From: Clostridia bacterium
Lineage (GTDB): Bacteria; Bacillota; Clostridia; Oscillospirales; Acutalibacteraceae
DNA: 55,405 nucleotides
Direction of reading: 5' to 3'
Assembly: GCA_017473925.1 (NCBI GenBank)
Contig: JAFUIY010000022.1
Location: forward strand, 1 to 55,405
Under the pieces are notes generated by a model. That model saw only the letters and a program-made list of their open reading frames with translations. It made no database searches and was not told the origin of the DNA. The position numbers and the translations under genes are program-made. How positions within the stretch are numbered: position 1 is the stretch's first letter; each line of letters begins with the position of its first letter. This document shows, piece by piece, positions 24,613-33,956 of the stretch.

Positions 24613-24626
24613 CTGCCCTTTTTTAT
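24594..24626. terminator. Bidirectional terminator between convergent genes
   Basis: AAAAG-A-GCAGTCA pairs with TGACTGC-C-CTTTT around loop GTG, with T runs on both strands. It covers the stop codon of the glycosidase and the last bases of the HAD gene. Confidence 0.85.
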
Positions 24627-25393
24627 TGAGTGCTGAGCACATATTTTTCAATAGCCTCGGCGACACCGCCGTCTTCTGCGTTACACGATGTGTAGTCGCA
24701 GATTTCTTTTATTGAGGGGATTGCATTGCCCATGGCAACTGAAATGCCTGCTTCAAGGAGCATGTCAGTGTCGTTTGCACTGTCACCCATGGCAATACAG
24801 TGTGACATCGGAATTCCCAGATGTTCAGTCATCATTTTCATTCCTGCTGCTTTGCCGAAGCCTTTTTTTACAAATTCTGCATAGTGTTCATGCTGATAGA
24901 GTATGTAGTCTTTGCCGAAAAGCTCATTTTCTTCTTCTGTGAGAAAACCTCTTACATACAGCTTGGAAATCCTGAAATCCCTGTATACAGTGTCAAATTC
25001 ATCAGGCGAGGAAAGAAGATACTTTATACTGTCCCGTCTGTTCATGTCGGGATTTATCCATATCATTTCGTCTTCACCCTCAAAGGCAACCTCACGTGTG
25101 TCATTTACGAAATGAGAGCCGATGAATTTAAGCTCCTGTGTTGTAAGGGGACAGCTGAAAATCTGCTTACCGCCCAGCCTTAAATCTGTGCCGATGCCTG
25201 CAACATATCCGTCAAGAAGGCTTTCATCCTTGAGTATTCCGGGAATGAAAGCATATGAACGGGCAGTGTTTATAAACACGAAACTGCCGTTTTGCCGTGC
25301 TTCTTTTATTTTTTTTATGTTTATTTCGGGGATTTTTCCTCCTGACATCAGTGTGTTGTCGATGTCAAGAAAAATGGCAAATTTTTCTTTCAT
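24623..25393 (-). CDS. HAD-superfamily phosphatase, Cof type
   Basis: 256 residues; start at 25393, with AAGGA upstream. HAD motif I is FLDIDNTL (nucleophile Asp), motif II lies at VFINTARS, a lysine follows in the KGFGKAAGM region, and motif III/IV is AMGDSANDTDMLLEAG. A Cof-type cap domain lies between. Such enzymes dephosphorylate sugar phosphates, flavin mononucleotide or related small molecules. It is last in a closely spaced minus-strand series and starts seven bases after the DUF4364 gene. Substrate unknown. Confidence 0.88.
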   Translation of the reverse strand: MKEKFAIFLDIDNTLMSGGKIPEINIKKIKEARQNGSFVFINTARSYAFIPGILKDESLLDGYVAGIGTDLRLGGKQIFSCPLTTQELKFIGSHFVNDTREVAFEGEDEMIWINPDMNRRDSIKYLLSSPDEFDTVYRDFRISKLYVRGFLTEEENELFGKDYILYQHEHYAEFVKKGFGKAAGMKMMTEHLGIPMSHCIAMGDSANDTDMLLEAGISVAMGNAIPSIKEICDYTSCNAEDGGVAEAIEKYVLSTQ

Positions 25394-25400
25394 TATAATG

Positions 25401-25985
25401 TTATTCCTTGAATTCGCATTCTTCCGTGAGTGCTTCAATTACCTTTTCATAGAGTCTTACAGGGTCATTGAGGAAAGTGTTTTTCATAGCCTCTGCCTGC
25501 AATTTGTCTGTCACATATACAGAAACATCGAGAATTCTGTCATTGTCCTTCTCTTTGTCAAGTCCTGAATGAAGAGTAATGTCAAGACGGTATTCTTTTT
25601 CACCTGTCTTTGTGATTGTCACGTCATTCTCTTTTTTTCTTTTTTCATAGAGTGCTGTCAGCTTTGTTGCCCTGACAGCCTTGTTTTTTATGTATACGGA
25701 AAGCTCGTCCTCAAGCTCTTTTGCTATTTTTATACCCTTTTCATTGATTGTAAGTATACCGTCTTCAATGGTGATTGCACCTACATCAAGAAGATTGTCA
25801 ATAGCCTGACTGATTTCAAAGTAATTCGCAATACCGTTGTCATAGAGTGACGACAGCATGTCTTCCCTTGAAAGGCAGGAATCTGTATTGACAAGAATAT
25901 AACAGATGATTATTCTGATTTTTTCCGTACTGCGGATTCCTCCCGTTGTTTCGTCAACGGGAAAAGCATCAAGTTTAAAGTCCAT
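25401..25985 (-). CDS. DUF4364 family winged-helix-like protein
   Basis: 194 residues matching the DUF4364 pattern common in Clostridia: an N-terminal winged-helix-like half (RIIICYILVN, ISQAIDNLLDVGAI, LTINEKG) and a C-terminal beta-rich half. Function not established; DNA binding is possible from the fold. GAGGTA precedes the ATG. It lies 11 bases behind metA and 7 before the HAD gene. Confidence 0.8.
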   Translation of the reverse strand: MDFKLDAFPVDETTGGIRSTEKIRIIICYILVNTDSCLSREDMLSSLYDNGIANYFEISQAIDNLLDVGAITIEDGILTINEKGIKIAKELEDELSVYIKNKAVRATKLTALYEKRKKENDVTITKTGEKEYRLDITLHSGLDKEKDNDRILDVSVYVTDKLQAEAMKNTFLNDPVRLYEKVIEALTEECEFKE

Positions 25986-25996
25986 AAATATATACC

Positions 25997-26911
25997 TCAG
26001 AGATTTGCAAGGTCATAGGGTGTACGCTGATAAACAAAGTAGTTGAGCCAGTTTGTGAAAAGAAGAATGCCTGTGCTTCTCCATGTTATCGGCGGTTTCT
26101 TTGTTGTGTCATTATCGGGGAAATAGTTGAAAGGAAGCTGAATATCAAGCCCTTTGTTCTTATCCCTGAAATATTCCGTTGCAAGCGTGTCTGCATCATA
26201 TTCCGAATGACCTGTTGAGAAGAAGTTTCTGCATTCCATGTCAGAGAGGAGATGAACACCTGATTCCTTGGAATATGAAAGAACCTGAAGCTCCTTTATT
26301 TTTGCGATGTCATCCATACGGATTTCGGTGTGTCTTGAATGGGGGACATAGAATTTGTCGTCAATGCCTCTCATAAGGGGATGGAACAGGTCAAGGGGCT
26401 GATGCTCAAAAATGCCGAACATCTTTTCCTTAAGGGGATATTTTTTCAGTCCGTAGTGATAGTAAAGACCTGCCTGAGCACCCCAGCAGATGTAGAAGGT
26501 TGAGTAGACATTTGTCTTTGCCCATTCAAATATGGAGCACAGCTCATCCCAGTAGTCAACCTCTTCAAATTCCATCTGTTCAACGGGAGCACCTGTAACA
26601 ATCATGCCGTCAAATTTTTCATTTTTTACTTCGTCAAATGACTTGTAGAACTTTGTAAGATGCTCCTGCGATGTGTTCTTTGACACATGAGTCACAGTCT
26701 GCATAAGCTCAACATCAACCTGAAGAGGTGTGTTGCTGAGAAGCCTGAGAATCTGTGTTTCGGTTGCAATCTTTGTGGGCATGAGGTTGAGAATGAGTAT
26801 TTTAAGAGGTCTTATATCCTGAGAATCTGCCCTTTCTTCGCTCATTACGAAGACATTTTCCTGTTCAAGGAATGAACGGGCAGGGAGTTCGTTTGAGATT
26901 TTAATAGGCAT
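25997..26911 (-). CDS. metAA: Homoserine O-acetyltransferase (MetA type)
   Basis: 304 residues, full length. It acylates homoserine, the first committed step to methionine. The catalytic cysteine C142 (YICWGAQAG), H235 and E237 (TGHSEYD) are in place. Residue 111 is Glu (GAPVEQ), where the succinyl-specific E. coli enzyme has Gly; in characterised MetA proteins Glu111 gives acetyl-CoA preference, so this is predicted to make O-acetylhomoserine. No SAM riboswitch or T-box is visible in front of it; it lies 13 bases behind a lipoprotein gene, so it may depend on readthrough from there. Confidence 0.95.
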   Translation of the reverse strand: MPIKISNELPARSFLEQENVFVMSEERADSQDIRPLKILILNLMPTKIATETQILRLLSNTPLQVDVELMQTVTHVSKNTSQEHLTKFYKSFDEVKNEKFDGMIVTGAPVEQMEFEEVDYWDELCSIFEWAKTNVYSTFYICWGAQAGLYYHYGLKKYPLKEKMFGIFEHQPLDLFHPLMRGIDDKFYVPHSRHTEIRMDDIAKIKELQVLSYSKESGVHLLSDMECRNFFSTGHSEYDADTLATEYFRDKNKGLDIQLPFNYFPDNDTTKKPPITWRSTGILLFTNWLNYFVYQRTPYDLANL

Positions 26912-26924
26912 AATCAGTTCTCCT

Positions 26925-29189
26925 TTATCTTTTTACTGCAACATAGTCATAGGGGCCGACGGCAATATTGCCTGAGGTGGAAACAATGCTTCCCGTGTAG
27001 TTGACATAAACCTCCGTACCGTCGGAATATGTTGTGCAGTAAACGCCTGTCACGGCATTACCGTCTGCATCTTTTGTGATTTTTTTATGTGAAATGATTG
27101 TTTCATCGGCAACGGGACCGAGTATTTCACAAGCATCGTTGTAGAAATCAACGATTTCGGAAACTCTTTCTGCAAGGAGATATCCGCTGTAGCAGTAAAT
27201 GTTAGCGTTTGAATAAATCCATTCATAGGAGGGAAGTGCGCCGAATTCGATGAATCTTAACATGTTGTATCTGTAAAGCGGGTCGCCTGCATCAATGGGC
27301 ATACCTGTATAGAAAATGCTTCCGTGAAGTATCGCCTGAACAAAGGGTACGGGCTCATATCCTGCACTTTCCGTATAGAATGTGTCAAAGTCCATTCCCG
27401 AAACAAGTGATGCATTATAAACCGTATAAATATTTCCGCCTTCAACTGTAAGTGTGCCGTAATCGGATACGGCTCTTGTCTGGGCTGAAATGATGTCCTT
27501 TGCCGTTTCTCTGTCAGTATCACTGTCAGAATAAAGCACTCTGCCTGCATCGCTTACTGCAATTCCGTCTGCCATTGCAAGCATGTTGTTTTCAAGAAAA
27601 GCCGGAAACTTATCGGGAAGCACGGAAAGGCTGAGAAGATTCATTCTGTAGGATTGTGTAGAGGAGTAGATTGAGGGATTTGCCTTCTGTTTGCCGAGCT
27701 CTGAAGCCTGAGTGCCGATTCTTGTGACAAGGCTGTTGCTTGTGTTTTCCCTGAATGCAAGGTCATTCGGCATGTCGAAATATGCATTTTTACCTGATAC
27801 TGCAGGTGATTTGTTTGTAAGATATCTTCCTGAGGAAGAAAAAATATTTGTGTTTATAAGCAGCTCACAGCCCTGCTTCTTTGTGTATTCATAAAGCTGT
27901 TCAAGACCGTCATTGCCGCCGAGCTTTCTGTTGACATTTGCATTGTAGAGGTTTTTCTGAGCGATACCTCCCGAAAGAAGCCCCTTGTAACTGAGCTTGA
28001 TGTTGTTGATACCCTTGCCCTTGAGAATGCCGAGAATATCAAGCGTCTGCTCTGTTGTTGTGAGAACCGATGAGCTGTCTGCACCAACAACGGTAAGATT
28101 GAAGGGGATAGGTGTATTGCTGTCAATTCCCGAGGAGGAAAGAACACCGTTTGTTATGAATTCCTCTCTTGCCGCTGAAGCCATTGAGATATAATCAGCA
28201 TTTCTGCCCGAAAGGAATTTGTATTTCAAGGTGATATTTCCGTTATAAGTTGCACCACGTTTTACGGGAGTACCGTTTTCATCGGAGCAGACGGGAGTTA
28301 TGCTGAACACAGCAGATGCATGTGACGGATTTTTTTCCTGCTTTCTTTCAGCATTGATTACTGCAAGTGCATCTCCGTCTGTGATAACTGCACAGAAAGC
28401 GCTGTTGTTTCTTCTGATACCGAATACGGGCACCGTTGAAACAGCCCCATCAGCCGTGACGCCTGTAAATGGGTCCTTGCCGTAGACATTCACACTTATG
28501 CTGTCTGTGTTTGTGTCTGCATTTTTAAGATTCATTACGGCACCCGGACCGTCGGGAATAAGAAAGCTGTCATTTGCACCGTCTGCAAATGAAGCACCGA
28601 AGGAGGGGAGTACGCTGATTTCCGAAATGAATGAACCGGGAGTCAGCTTCATTTCAGCAGTGCTGAGTGATACTGTCATTGTCTGTTCAGTCAGTGTGTA
28701 ATCAACAGAGAATGCCGCATAAGCATCCTTTTTTGTGATTTCCTCGTAGGTCTTTTCTGCCGTTTCTTTTTTATCGGAAAGAATGTAGCTTACTGTCAGT
28801 GTGTTGTCCTTTTTCTCAAAGGATGCAGTACCGAAAGCGACGGAATTGTCCTGAGTGTTGAGCTGATATATACCGTTGTCTGTATAAAGGGTTACGCCGA
28901 ATGCATATGAATGCATGCTGTCAGTCGGTGTAAGTGTTTCCCATGTGTACCCTTCGCTTAAGTCCTTTACGCTGACAGTATATGTTTTTTTGTCAAAGAC
29001 AAGCTGTGTGTAAGCTCCTTTTGTGATTACTTCCGTGTCTGCTGACGGTGTACGGAATGTATTACCTGAGCTTTCTGACGTGAATAAAGCCGTATTTCTG
29101 ATTCTTTCAGCAGAGGAGCATGAGGTCATAAGAATGCACAACGCCATGAAAAGACAAAGCATTGACATGATTTTTTTTGCATTGCTCAT
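26925..29189 (-). CDS. DUF5696 family lipoprotein
   Basis: 754 residues. A signal peptide with lipobox (LMTSC, cysteine 24) anchors it outside the cell. The remainder is a large extracytoplasmic protein with a beta-rich N-terminal half (about 50-330) and a barrel-like half (about 350-740), resembling glycosidase architecture; it matches the DUF5696 family often found beside sugar uptake genes. No catalytic residues can be assigned. GGAGGT lies six bases before the ATG. It is the second gene of the minus-strand series. Confidence 0.82.
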   Translation of the reverse strand: MSNAKKIMSMLCLFMALCILMTSCSSAERIRNTALFTSESSGNTFRTPSADTEVITKGAYTQLVFDKKTYTVSVKDLSEGYTWETLTPTDSMHSYAFGVTLYTDNGIYQLNTQDNSVAFGTASFEKKDNTLTVSYILSDKKETAEKTYEEITKKDAYAAFSVDYTLTEQTMTVSLSTAEMKLTPGSFISEISVLPSFGASFADGANDSFLIPDGPGAVMNLKNADTNTDSISVNVYGKDPFTGVTADGAVSTVPVFGIRRNNSAFCAVITDGDALAVINAERKQEKNPSHASAVFSITPVCSDENGTPVKRGATYNGNITLKYKFLSGRNADYISMASAAREEFITNGVLSSSGIDSNTPIPFNLTVVGADSSSVLTTTEQTLDILGILKGKGINNIKLSYKGLLSGGIAQKNLYNANVNRKLGGNDGLEQLYEYTKKQGCELLINTNIFSSSGRYLTNKSPAVSGKNAYFDMPNDLAFRENTSNSLVTRIGTQASELGKQKANPSIYSSTQSYRMNLLSLSVLPDKFPAFLENNMLAMADGIAVSDAGRVLYSDSDTDRETAKDIISAQTRAVSDYGTLTVEGGNIYTVYNASLVSGMDFDTFYTESAGYEPVPFVQAILHGSIFYTGMPIDAGDPLYRYNMLRFIEFGALPSYEWIYSNANIYCYSGYLLAERVSEIVDFYNDACEILGPVADETIISHKKITKDADGNAVTGVYCTTYSDGTEVYVNYTGSIVSTSGNIAVGPYDYVAVKR

Positions 29190-29232
29190 TCTGCCACCTC
29201 CGAAGATTAATCAATTAAGTATAACACAGTTT

Positions 29233-30174
29233 TTAACTCTTGGCAACTGTTTTATTTTTATTTACTATAAATATACCGATACACACAAGAATAATCGCAA
29301 GAATACCCTTGATTCCCGTTGCTTCGCTTCTTTCGTCAAGGAGAATTGCAGAAAGTATGAAGCCGAACATGGGGTTCATGAAGCCGAATACGGAAACAGA
29401 GGAAACATCGTTGTATTTAAGCAGAATACTCCAGAGTGTATATGCGGCAGCAGACAGAAATGAGAGGTAAAGCAGTACGGCAAGCCCTGAAATTCCCGAT
29501 GCTGTAACATTGCCGTTCATCATGAGGCCTGCAGCACTCATTACAACGCCTCCGATAATAAACTGATAACTGCTGAGAACGAAGGTGTCGTGTTTGTCTG
29601 AATACTTTTTCATTATGCATGATGAAAATGCGTATGCAACCGTTGAAAGAAACACAAAGCCTTCACCTGTGATTTTCATTGTGCCGTCAGTGAGCCCCTG
29701 CATGTTTATAAGGATTATTCCCGAGAAGCCTATTATGCTTCCGATAACCTTTTTTACCGTCAGCTTTTCTGTCCTGAACACAAGCGAAGCCACGAGTATA
29801 GCCACAAATGAGGATGAGCCTATTATAACCGAGCCCTTGACTCCAGATGTGTTTGCCATGCCGATGTAGAAAAAGAAATACTGCAGAATTGTCTGAAAAA
29901 GGCTGAGTACAAAAATGGGTGCAATGTCCTTTTTTGCGGGCAGAAGAGGCTTCTTTTTTATAAAGCTGCCTGCAATTGCCGCAAGAATACCTGCAAGGGT
30001 GAATCTGATGCCTGCAAAGAGCATCTGTGAGCCTGTGTCATCAGCTGCAATTGAAAATAAATCATAGCCGATTTTTATAAAAGGAAATGCACTTCCCCAC
30101 AGAAAGCTGCATATACCTGCAACAAGACATATCACAGGTGTTTTTCTGAGTAAAGCTGTTGTTTTTTCTGACAT
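29233..30174 (-). CDS. EamA/DMT-family transporter
   Basis: 313 residues with ten membrane helices in two EamA repeats (first about 12-150, second about 158-300). The first repeat has the usual CSFLWGSAFPFIKIG; the second ends with ERSEATGIKGILAIILVCIGIF. The family exports amino acids or other metabolites. Start at 30174, behind GAGGTG; a GTG four codons upstream is less likely. It heads the minus-strand gene series. Confidence 0.9.
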   Translation of the reverse strand: MSEKTTALLRKTPVICLVAGICSFLWGSAFPFIKIGYDLFSIAADDTGSQMLFAGIRFTLAGILAAIAGSFIKKKPLLPAKKDIAPIFVLSLFQTILQYFFFYIGMANTSGVKGSVIIGSSSFVAILVASLVFRTEKLTVKKVIGSIIGFSGIILINMQGLTDGTMKITGEGFVFLSTVAYAFSSCIMKKYSDKHDTFVLSSYQFIIGGVVMSAAGLMMNGNVTASGISGLAVLLYLSFLSAAAYTLWSILLKYNDVSSVSVFGFMNPMFGFILSAILLDERSEATGIKGILAIILVCIGIFIVNKNKTVAKS

Positions 30175-30202
30175 TTTTCCGTTCACCTCATAATCTTAGT
30201 CG

Positions 30203-30231
30203 ATTATACACCCGATAAAAATAATAAACAA
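30203..30231 (-). promoter_or_regulatory. Possible promoter for the minus-strand series
   Basis: On the minus strand TTGTTT, 17 bases, TATAAT, some 30 bases before the EamA start. The -35 box is weak. Confidence 0.45.
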
Positions 30232-30250
30232 GATATTTTGTTTGTAAATG

Positions 30251-30279
30251 TTGACAAAAAAATAAAAATAAAATATACT
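30251..30279 (+). promoter_or_regulatory. Promoter for the 30304 gene
   Basis: TTGACA, 17 bases (nearly all A), TATACT. It is back to back with the minus-strand promoter at 30203-30231. Confidence 0.75.
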
Positions 30280-30303
30280 GTAAACGGAAAAAAGGTGATT
30301 ATT

Positions 30304-31122
30304 ATGAATAAACTCAGCGGAAATAAAAAAATTCTCATTTCAGTCGGCGTTTTTGTGTTGATTATGGCTGTTGCAGTCGGTGTACTTCTTATACTCGGTT
30401 CATCGGATGAGCCTGAATATACAGACAATACTCCTCAGGGTAATTTTAATTACAATGAAGAAGACCTCACTTCAGAAAGTCTTACTTCAGCACCTCTTAC
30501 AACTTCACCTGCCATGAATACTCAGGGTGTTTCCTTTACTCCCGCACAGCAGGCAATCATGACTGCATATACCTCTGCAAATTACTATATGACGGGTTCA
30601 ATATATGCAGATGGTGCATCAACACCTGTCACAATTGCCATGTCCGGAAGGAATTCCTATATCACAACAGTGATTGAGGGTATGCATATGGGTGTTATGT
30701 ATTACGGCGGTAAAGTATATCTGATAAACAATAAAGATAAGAAATATCTTGATCTTGACACAATCACTGCTCTTATGGGGGCTGATTTTGACTTTGATAT
30801 TGATGCAATAATGTCTGAGCTCGAGAGCTTTGACATGGCACAGTGCAACTTCCGTGAAATCGAACAGACTCAGGTTGAACATGACGGTGAAAATCTGACA
30901 TGCTTCAGATTCTTCAATGATGAAATGTCACTGTATTTCTACTTTGCAGGGGATGAACTGCGTCAGATTGACTTCGGCACTGCTGAGGGTGAAATAAGCT
31001 CATCTACAGTTGTTGATGAATTTTCACCTGAAATTCCTGCAGGCATGCTCACACTCAAAGGCCTGAGAATGTCAACAGTGTTTGATTTCTTCGGTGAAGA
31101 GTTCTATCAGGGAATGCAGTAA
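30304..31122 (+). CDS. Membrane-anchored extracytoplasmic protein, unknown function
   Basis: 272 residues; start at 30304 behind AAGGTGA. One membrane helix (about 9-33) is followed by a short Ser/Thr-rich stretch and an external domain of about 190 residues. The domain alternates strands (YYMTGSIYADG, TPVTIAMSG, MGVMYYGGKVYLINNKDKKYLDL), which resembles lipid- or outer-layer-protein carriers of the LolA/LppX type, but similarity is by pattern only. It has its own promoter and terminator. Confidence 0.75.
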   Translation: MNKLSGNKKILISVGVFVLIMAVAVGVLLILGSSDEPEYTDNTPQGNFNYNEEDLTSESLTSAPLTTSPAMNTQGVSFTPAQQAIMTAYTSANYYMTGSIYADGASTPVTIAMSGRNSYITTVIEGMHMGVMYYGGKVYLINNKDKKYLDLDTITALMGADFDFDIDAIMSELESFDMAQCNFREIEQTQVEHDGENLTCFRFFNDEMSLYFYFAGDELRQIDFGTAEGEISSSTVVDEFSPEIPAGMLTLKGLRMSTVFDFFGEEFYQGMQ

Positions 31123-31131
31123 TTTACAGAT

Positions 31132-31156
31132 GCTGTCGGTGTTTCCGACGGCTTTT
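31132..31156 (+). terminator. Terminator after the 30304 gene
   Basis: GCTGTCGG pairs with CCGACGGC (8 bp, one T-G pair, loop TGTTT), followed by TTTT. Confidence 0.75.
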
Positions 31157-31178
31157 GCTGATGAATGGAGTGTTTTTT

Positions 31179-31673
31179 ATGAAGCTTCTGTTTAAGCAGA
31201 GATTCCTTTCATGGCTGGGAAGCTATGACATTTACGGCGAGGCAGGAGAGGTCCTTTATACCGTAAAGGGCAAGATCGGTCTCGGACACAGATTCAATGT
31301 CTATGATTCAATCGGCAATCAGGTGGGAGAAATCAATCAGGTTGTTTTCAGGTTTCTTCCTGAGTATGCAATCACTGTGGGCGGTCAGCAGCTCGGCAGT
31401 GTAAAAAAGAAATTTCACCTGTTCAAACAGGATTATGATATTGACTATATGGGTTGGTATGCTGACGGTGATTTCTTCGGCTTTGATTATTCGATATATG
31501 ATGTATCGGGTAATCAGGTTGCATCAATCAGCAAACAGCTTTTTAAATTTACCGATACTTATGTCATCGATGTGCTCAATCCGCAGAATGCACTGTATGC
31601 ACTTATGCTGACAGTTGCAATTGATGCGGAAAGAAGCGGCAACGGTGGTGTTACGGTAAGTTTCGGCAATTAA
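31179..31673 (+). CDS. LURP-one / phospholipid-scramblase-like protein (YxjI family)
   Basis: 164 residues; start at 31179 behind GGAG. A 12-strand beta-barrel-like pattern with repeated strands (YDIYGEAGEVLYTVKG, FNVYDSIGNQVGEI, YSIYDVSGNQVASI) is the signature of the LURP-one/tubby-like fold found in Bacillus YxjI. The family has no settled function in bacteria. It lies 26 bases before the PurF-like gene and has no terminator behind it, so the two are likely co-transcribed. Confidence 0.82.
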   Translation: MKLLFKQRFLSWLGSYDIYGEAGEVLYTVKGKIGLGHRFNVYDSIGNQVGEINQVVFRFLPEYAITVGGQQLGSVKKKFHLFKQDYDIDYMGWYADGDFFGFDYSIYDVSGNQVASISKQLFKFTDTYVIDVLNPQNALYALMLTVAIDAERSGNGGVTVSFGN

Positions 31674-31699
31674 CGGCGTATAAAAAGAGAGGTTTAACT

Positions 31700-33106
31700 A
31701 TGGGCGGATTTTTTGGTGTTGCTTCAAAGGAAGATTGTGTATTTGATTTGTTCTTCGGTACGGATTATCATTTTCATCTTGGTACGAGAAGAGCAGGTCT
31801 TGCCGTTTACAGTAAGGAAAACGGCTTTGACAAGGCAATTCACAATATTGAGAATGCACCCTTCAGAACAAAATTTTTAAGTGAATTTGAAGATATGCAC
31901 GGAAATTACGGCATCGGCTGTATTTCCGATTTTGAGGCACAGCCTATTCTTATAAGAAGCCATCACGGCACTTATGCTATTACCACGGTCGGTAAAATAA
32001 ACAATGCCGACGAAATTGCAAAGAACATCATCGGCAGTCACACTCATTTCTTTGAAATGCGTAACGGTGAAATCAATCCTACAGAGCTTGTCGCTGCAAT
32101 TATCAACCGTAAGGATAATTTTATTGACGGTATAAGATATGCTCAGGAAGTGATTGACGGCTCAATCAGTATGCTCATTCTTACAACAAAGGGTATCTAT
32201 GCAGCAAGAGATAAAATGGGCAGAACTCCCATTGTAATCGGTAAAAAGGAAGACGGCTACTGTGCAAGCTTTGAGAGCTTTGCATATCTCAATCTCGGTT
32301 ATCATGACTGTAAGGAGCTCGGCCCGGGAGAAATCGTTGTCTTTGATGAAAATGAGATAAAGACTCTTGTTGCACCAGGAGATAAAATGAAAATCTGTAC
32401 ATTCCTCTGGGTTTATTACGGCTTCCCTTCATCATCATACGAGGGTATAAGCGTTGAAAAAATGCGTAATAAGTGTGGTGCTCATATTGCACAGAGGGAT
32501 AATGTCAGACCCGACTGTGTTGCAGGTATTCCCGATTCGGGTGTTGCCCATGCGATAGGCTATGCAAATGAGTCAGGCGTTCCCTATGCAAGACCCTTTG
32601 TAAAATACACACCTACATGGCCCCGTTCATTCATGCCCTCAAACCAGAGTAAGCGTAATCTTATTGCAAAGATGAAGCTTATCCCCATTCACGACCTTAT
32701 TGAGGGTAAGAGCCTTATGCTTATAGATGACTCAATCGTCAGAGGAACACAGCTGAGTGAAACAACAGAGTTCCTTTATGAGTGCGGTGCTAAGGAGGTT
32801 CACATCAGACCTGCCTGTCCGCCCTTGCTTTTCGGCTGTAAGTATCTCAGCTTCTCCCGTTCAAATTCCGAAATGGAGCTTATCACAAGACGTGTCATTG
32901 CAGAGCTTGAGGGGGATAATGTCAGCCGTGAGGTTCTCAGTGAATATGCAGACCCCGACAGTGAAAGATATCAGAAAATGCTTGACAGAATCTGCGAAAA
33001 GCTTCACTTCACATCGCTGAGATATAACCGTCTTGATGATATGCTTGAAGCTACGGGACTTCCCGTTGACAAACTCTGCACTTATTGTTGGAACGGCAAA
33101 GAATAA
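31700..33106 (+). CDS. PurF homologue with a lost glutaminase nucleophile
   Basis: 468 residues, full PurF length. The phosphoribosyltransferase half is intact, with the PRPP loop LIDDSIVRGTQ (D343, D344). Cysteines that hold the 4Fe-4S cluster in the Bacillus-type enzyme are also there: C233, C373 or C380, C460 and C463 (CTYC). The glutaminase half is not: the essential Cys after the initiator Met is Gly (MGGFFG, codon GGC), the QHRGQESAG region reads HLGTRRAG, the HVRYST segment is missing, and the NGN motif is gone. It therefore cannot hydrolyse glutamine in the usual way. It could use free ammonia, another amine, or serve as a regulator. GAGAGGT precedes the ATG. Canonical purF is not in this window. 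Confidence 0.88.
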   Translation: MGGFFGVASKEDCVFDLFFGTDYHFHLGTRRAGLAVYSKENGFDKAIHNIENAPFRTKFLSEFEDMHGNYGIGCISDFEAQPILIRSHHGTYAITTVGKINNADEIAKNIIGSHTHFFEMRNGEINPTELVAAIINRKDNFIDGIRYAQEVIDGSISMLILTTKGIYAARDKMGRTPIVIGKKEDGYCASFESFAYLNLGYHDCKELGPGEIVVFDENEIKTLVAPGDKMKICTFLWVYYGFPSSSYEGISVEKMRNKCGAHIAQRDNVRPDCVAGIPDSGVAHAIGYANESGVPYARPFVKYTPTWPRSFMPSNQSKRNLIAKMKLIPIHDLIEGKSLMLIDDSIVRGTQLSETTEFLYECGAKEVHIRPACPPLLFGCKYLSFSRSNSEMELITRRVIAELEGDNVSREVLSEYADPDSERYQKMLDRICEKLHFTSLRYNRLDDMLEATGLPVDKLCTYCWNGKE

Positions 33107-33124
33107 AAGAAAAGGAGTATTTAT

Positions 33125-33841
33125 ATGGATGAAATGAATGAAGCACAGGTTGTTGAAGCTGTTGAAAAAACAGAAGAAGTTACCGATATTCAGCCTGTGA
33201 AAAAAAAGAAGAATATTTTCTCTGAGAAGAATGTAAGAAAAACCGGCGGTACGGTTACAATGATTGCACTGCTTCTGCTCGCATTTCAGGCAGTGGATTC
33301 CGCAATTGCAGTCTTTACTGCAGGCAGTGAAAGTGTTTCATACCTTGTTATGTTCATCTTCTATATTATCGGTGCTGTGTTTTTATTATTACCCGGAATT
33401 ATGCTCTCTTCAATGGTCAGAAAGGGTGTTATACGCTTTACCCGTTCATGTGTTGCCGTTATACTGAGTGTTTTGTTCCTTCTTCTGATTCTTGTCGCCC
33501 TTACATTGTCGGACGGCTACAGTCAGAACGGTGCCACTTACGCAATGCTGTGCATGATGTATCTTGCAGATTTATATGTTACTGCATGTATAGTTCTCAG
33601 AAGAACAAAACTGTCCTGTGATAAATTCAGAACAGCAATGACAGTTATCGGTCTGATTGCTACAGTTGTACTCTTTGTTGTTCTTGTTATCAGTATTGTG
33701 AAAATGATTATTGATGCGGCATCGGCAATAAATGCAGTTTTCCTTGCAGATACTCTTTTTGCATTAATCAGTTATTTCAGCTTCGTGATGTTCATTTTCT
33801 CAGGAATGCTTACACTTCATATCAAAGAATTCCGTAAATAA
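33125..33841 (+). CDS. Membrane protein, unknown function
   Basis: 238 residues. A charged cytoplasmic N-terminus of about 40 residues ends in KKKKN; five or six membrane helices follow. No family recognised and no catalytic motif seen. AAGGAG precedes the ATG, 18 bases after the PurF-like gene, so it belongs to the same transcript. The terminator behind it closes the unit. Confidence 0.75.
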   Translation: MDEMNEAQVVEAVEKTEEVTDIQPVKKKKNIFSEKNVRKTGGTVTMIALLLLAFQAVDSAIAVFTAGSESVSYLVMFIFYIIGAVFLLLPGIMLSSMVRKGVIRFTRSCVAVILSVLFLLLILVALTLSDGYSQNGATYAMLCMMYLADLYVTACIVLRRTKLSCDKFRTAMTVIGLIATVVLFVVLVISIVKMIIDAASAINAVFLADTLFALISYFSFVMFIFSGMLTLHIKEFRK

Positions 33842-33848
33842 AACCAAT

Positions 33849-33881
33849 AAACGGCATTTTCCGACGAAAGTGCCGTTTTTT
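33849..33881 (+). terminator. Terminator closing the LURP-PurF-membrane unit
   Basis: AAACGGCATTTTC pairs with GAAAGTGCCGTTT (13 bp, one T-G pair, loop CGAC), followed by TTT. Confidence 0.92.
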
Positions 33882-33892
33882 GTATAATAAGG

Positions 33893-33921
33893 TTGAAAAA
33901 TAAATATTTATATGATAAAAT
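33893..33921 (+). promoter_or_regulatory. Promoter of iorAB
   Basis: TTGAAA, 17 bases, TAAAAT, about 35 bases before the iorA start codon. Confidence 0.65.
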
Positions 33922-33956
33922 CAAAAAATAGATATTAATCCACGGAGGTTTAAATA

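Noticed and set aside
25400-26000. SAM riboswitch or T-box for metA
   Set aside because: The gaps around metA are 11-13 bases, too short for any leader element.
31700-33106. Annotation as ordinary purF
   Set aside because: The glutaminase nucleophile and three further glutaminase motifs are missing, so the standard reaction cannot be assumed.
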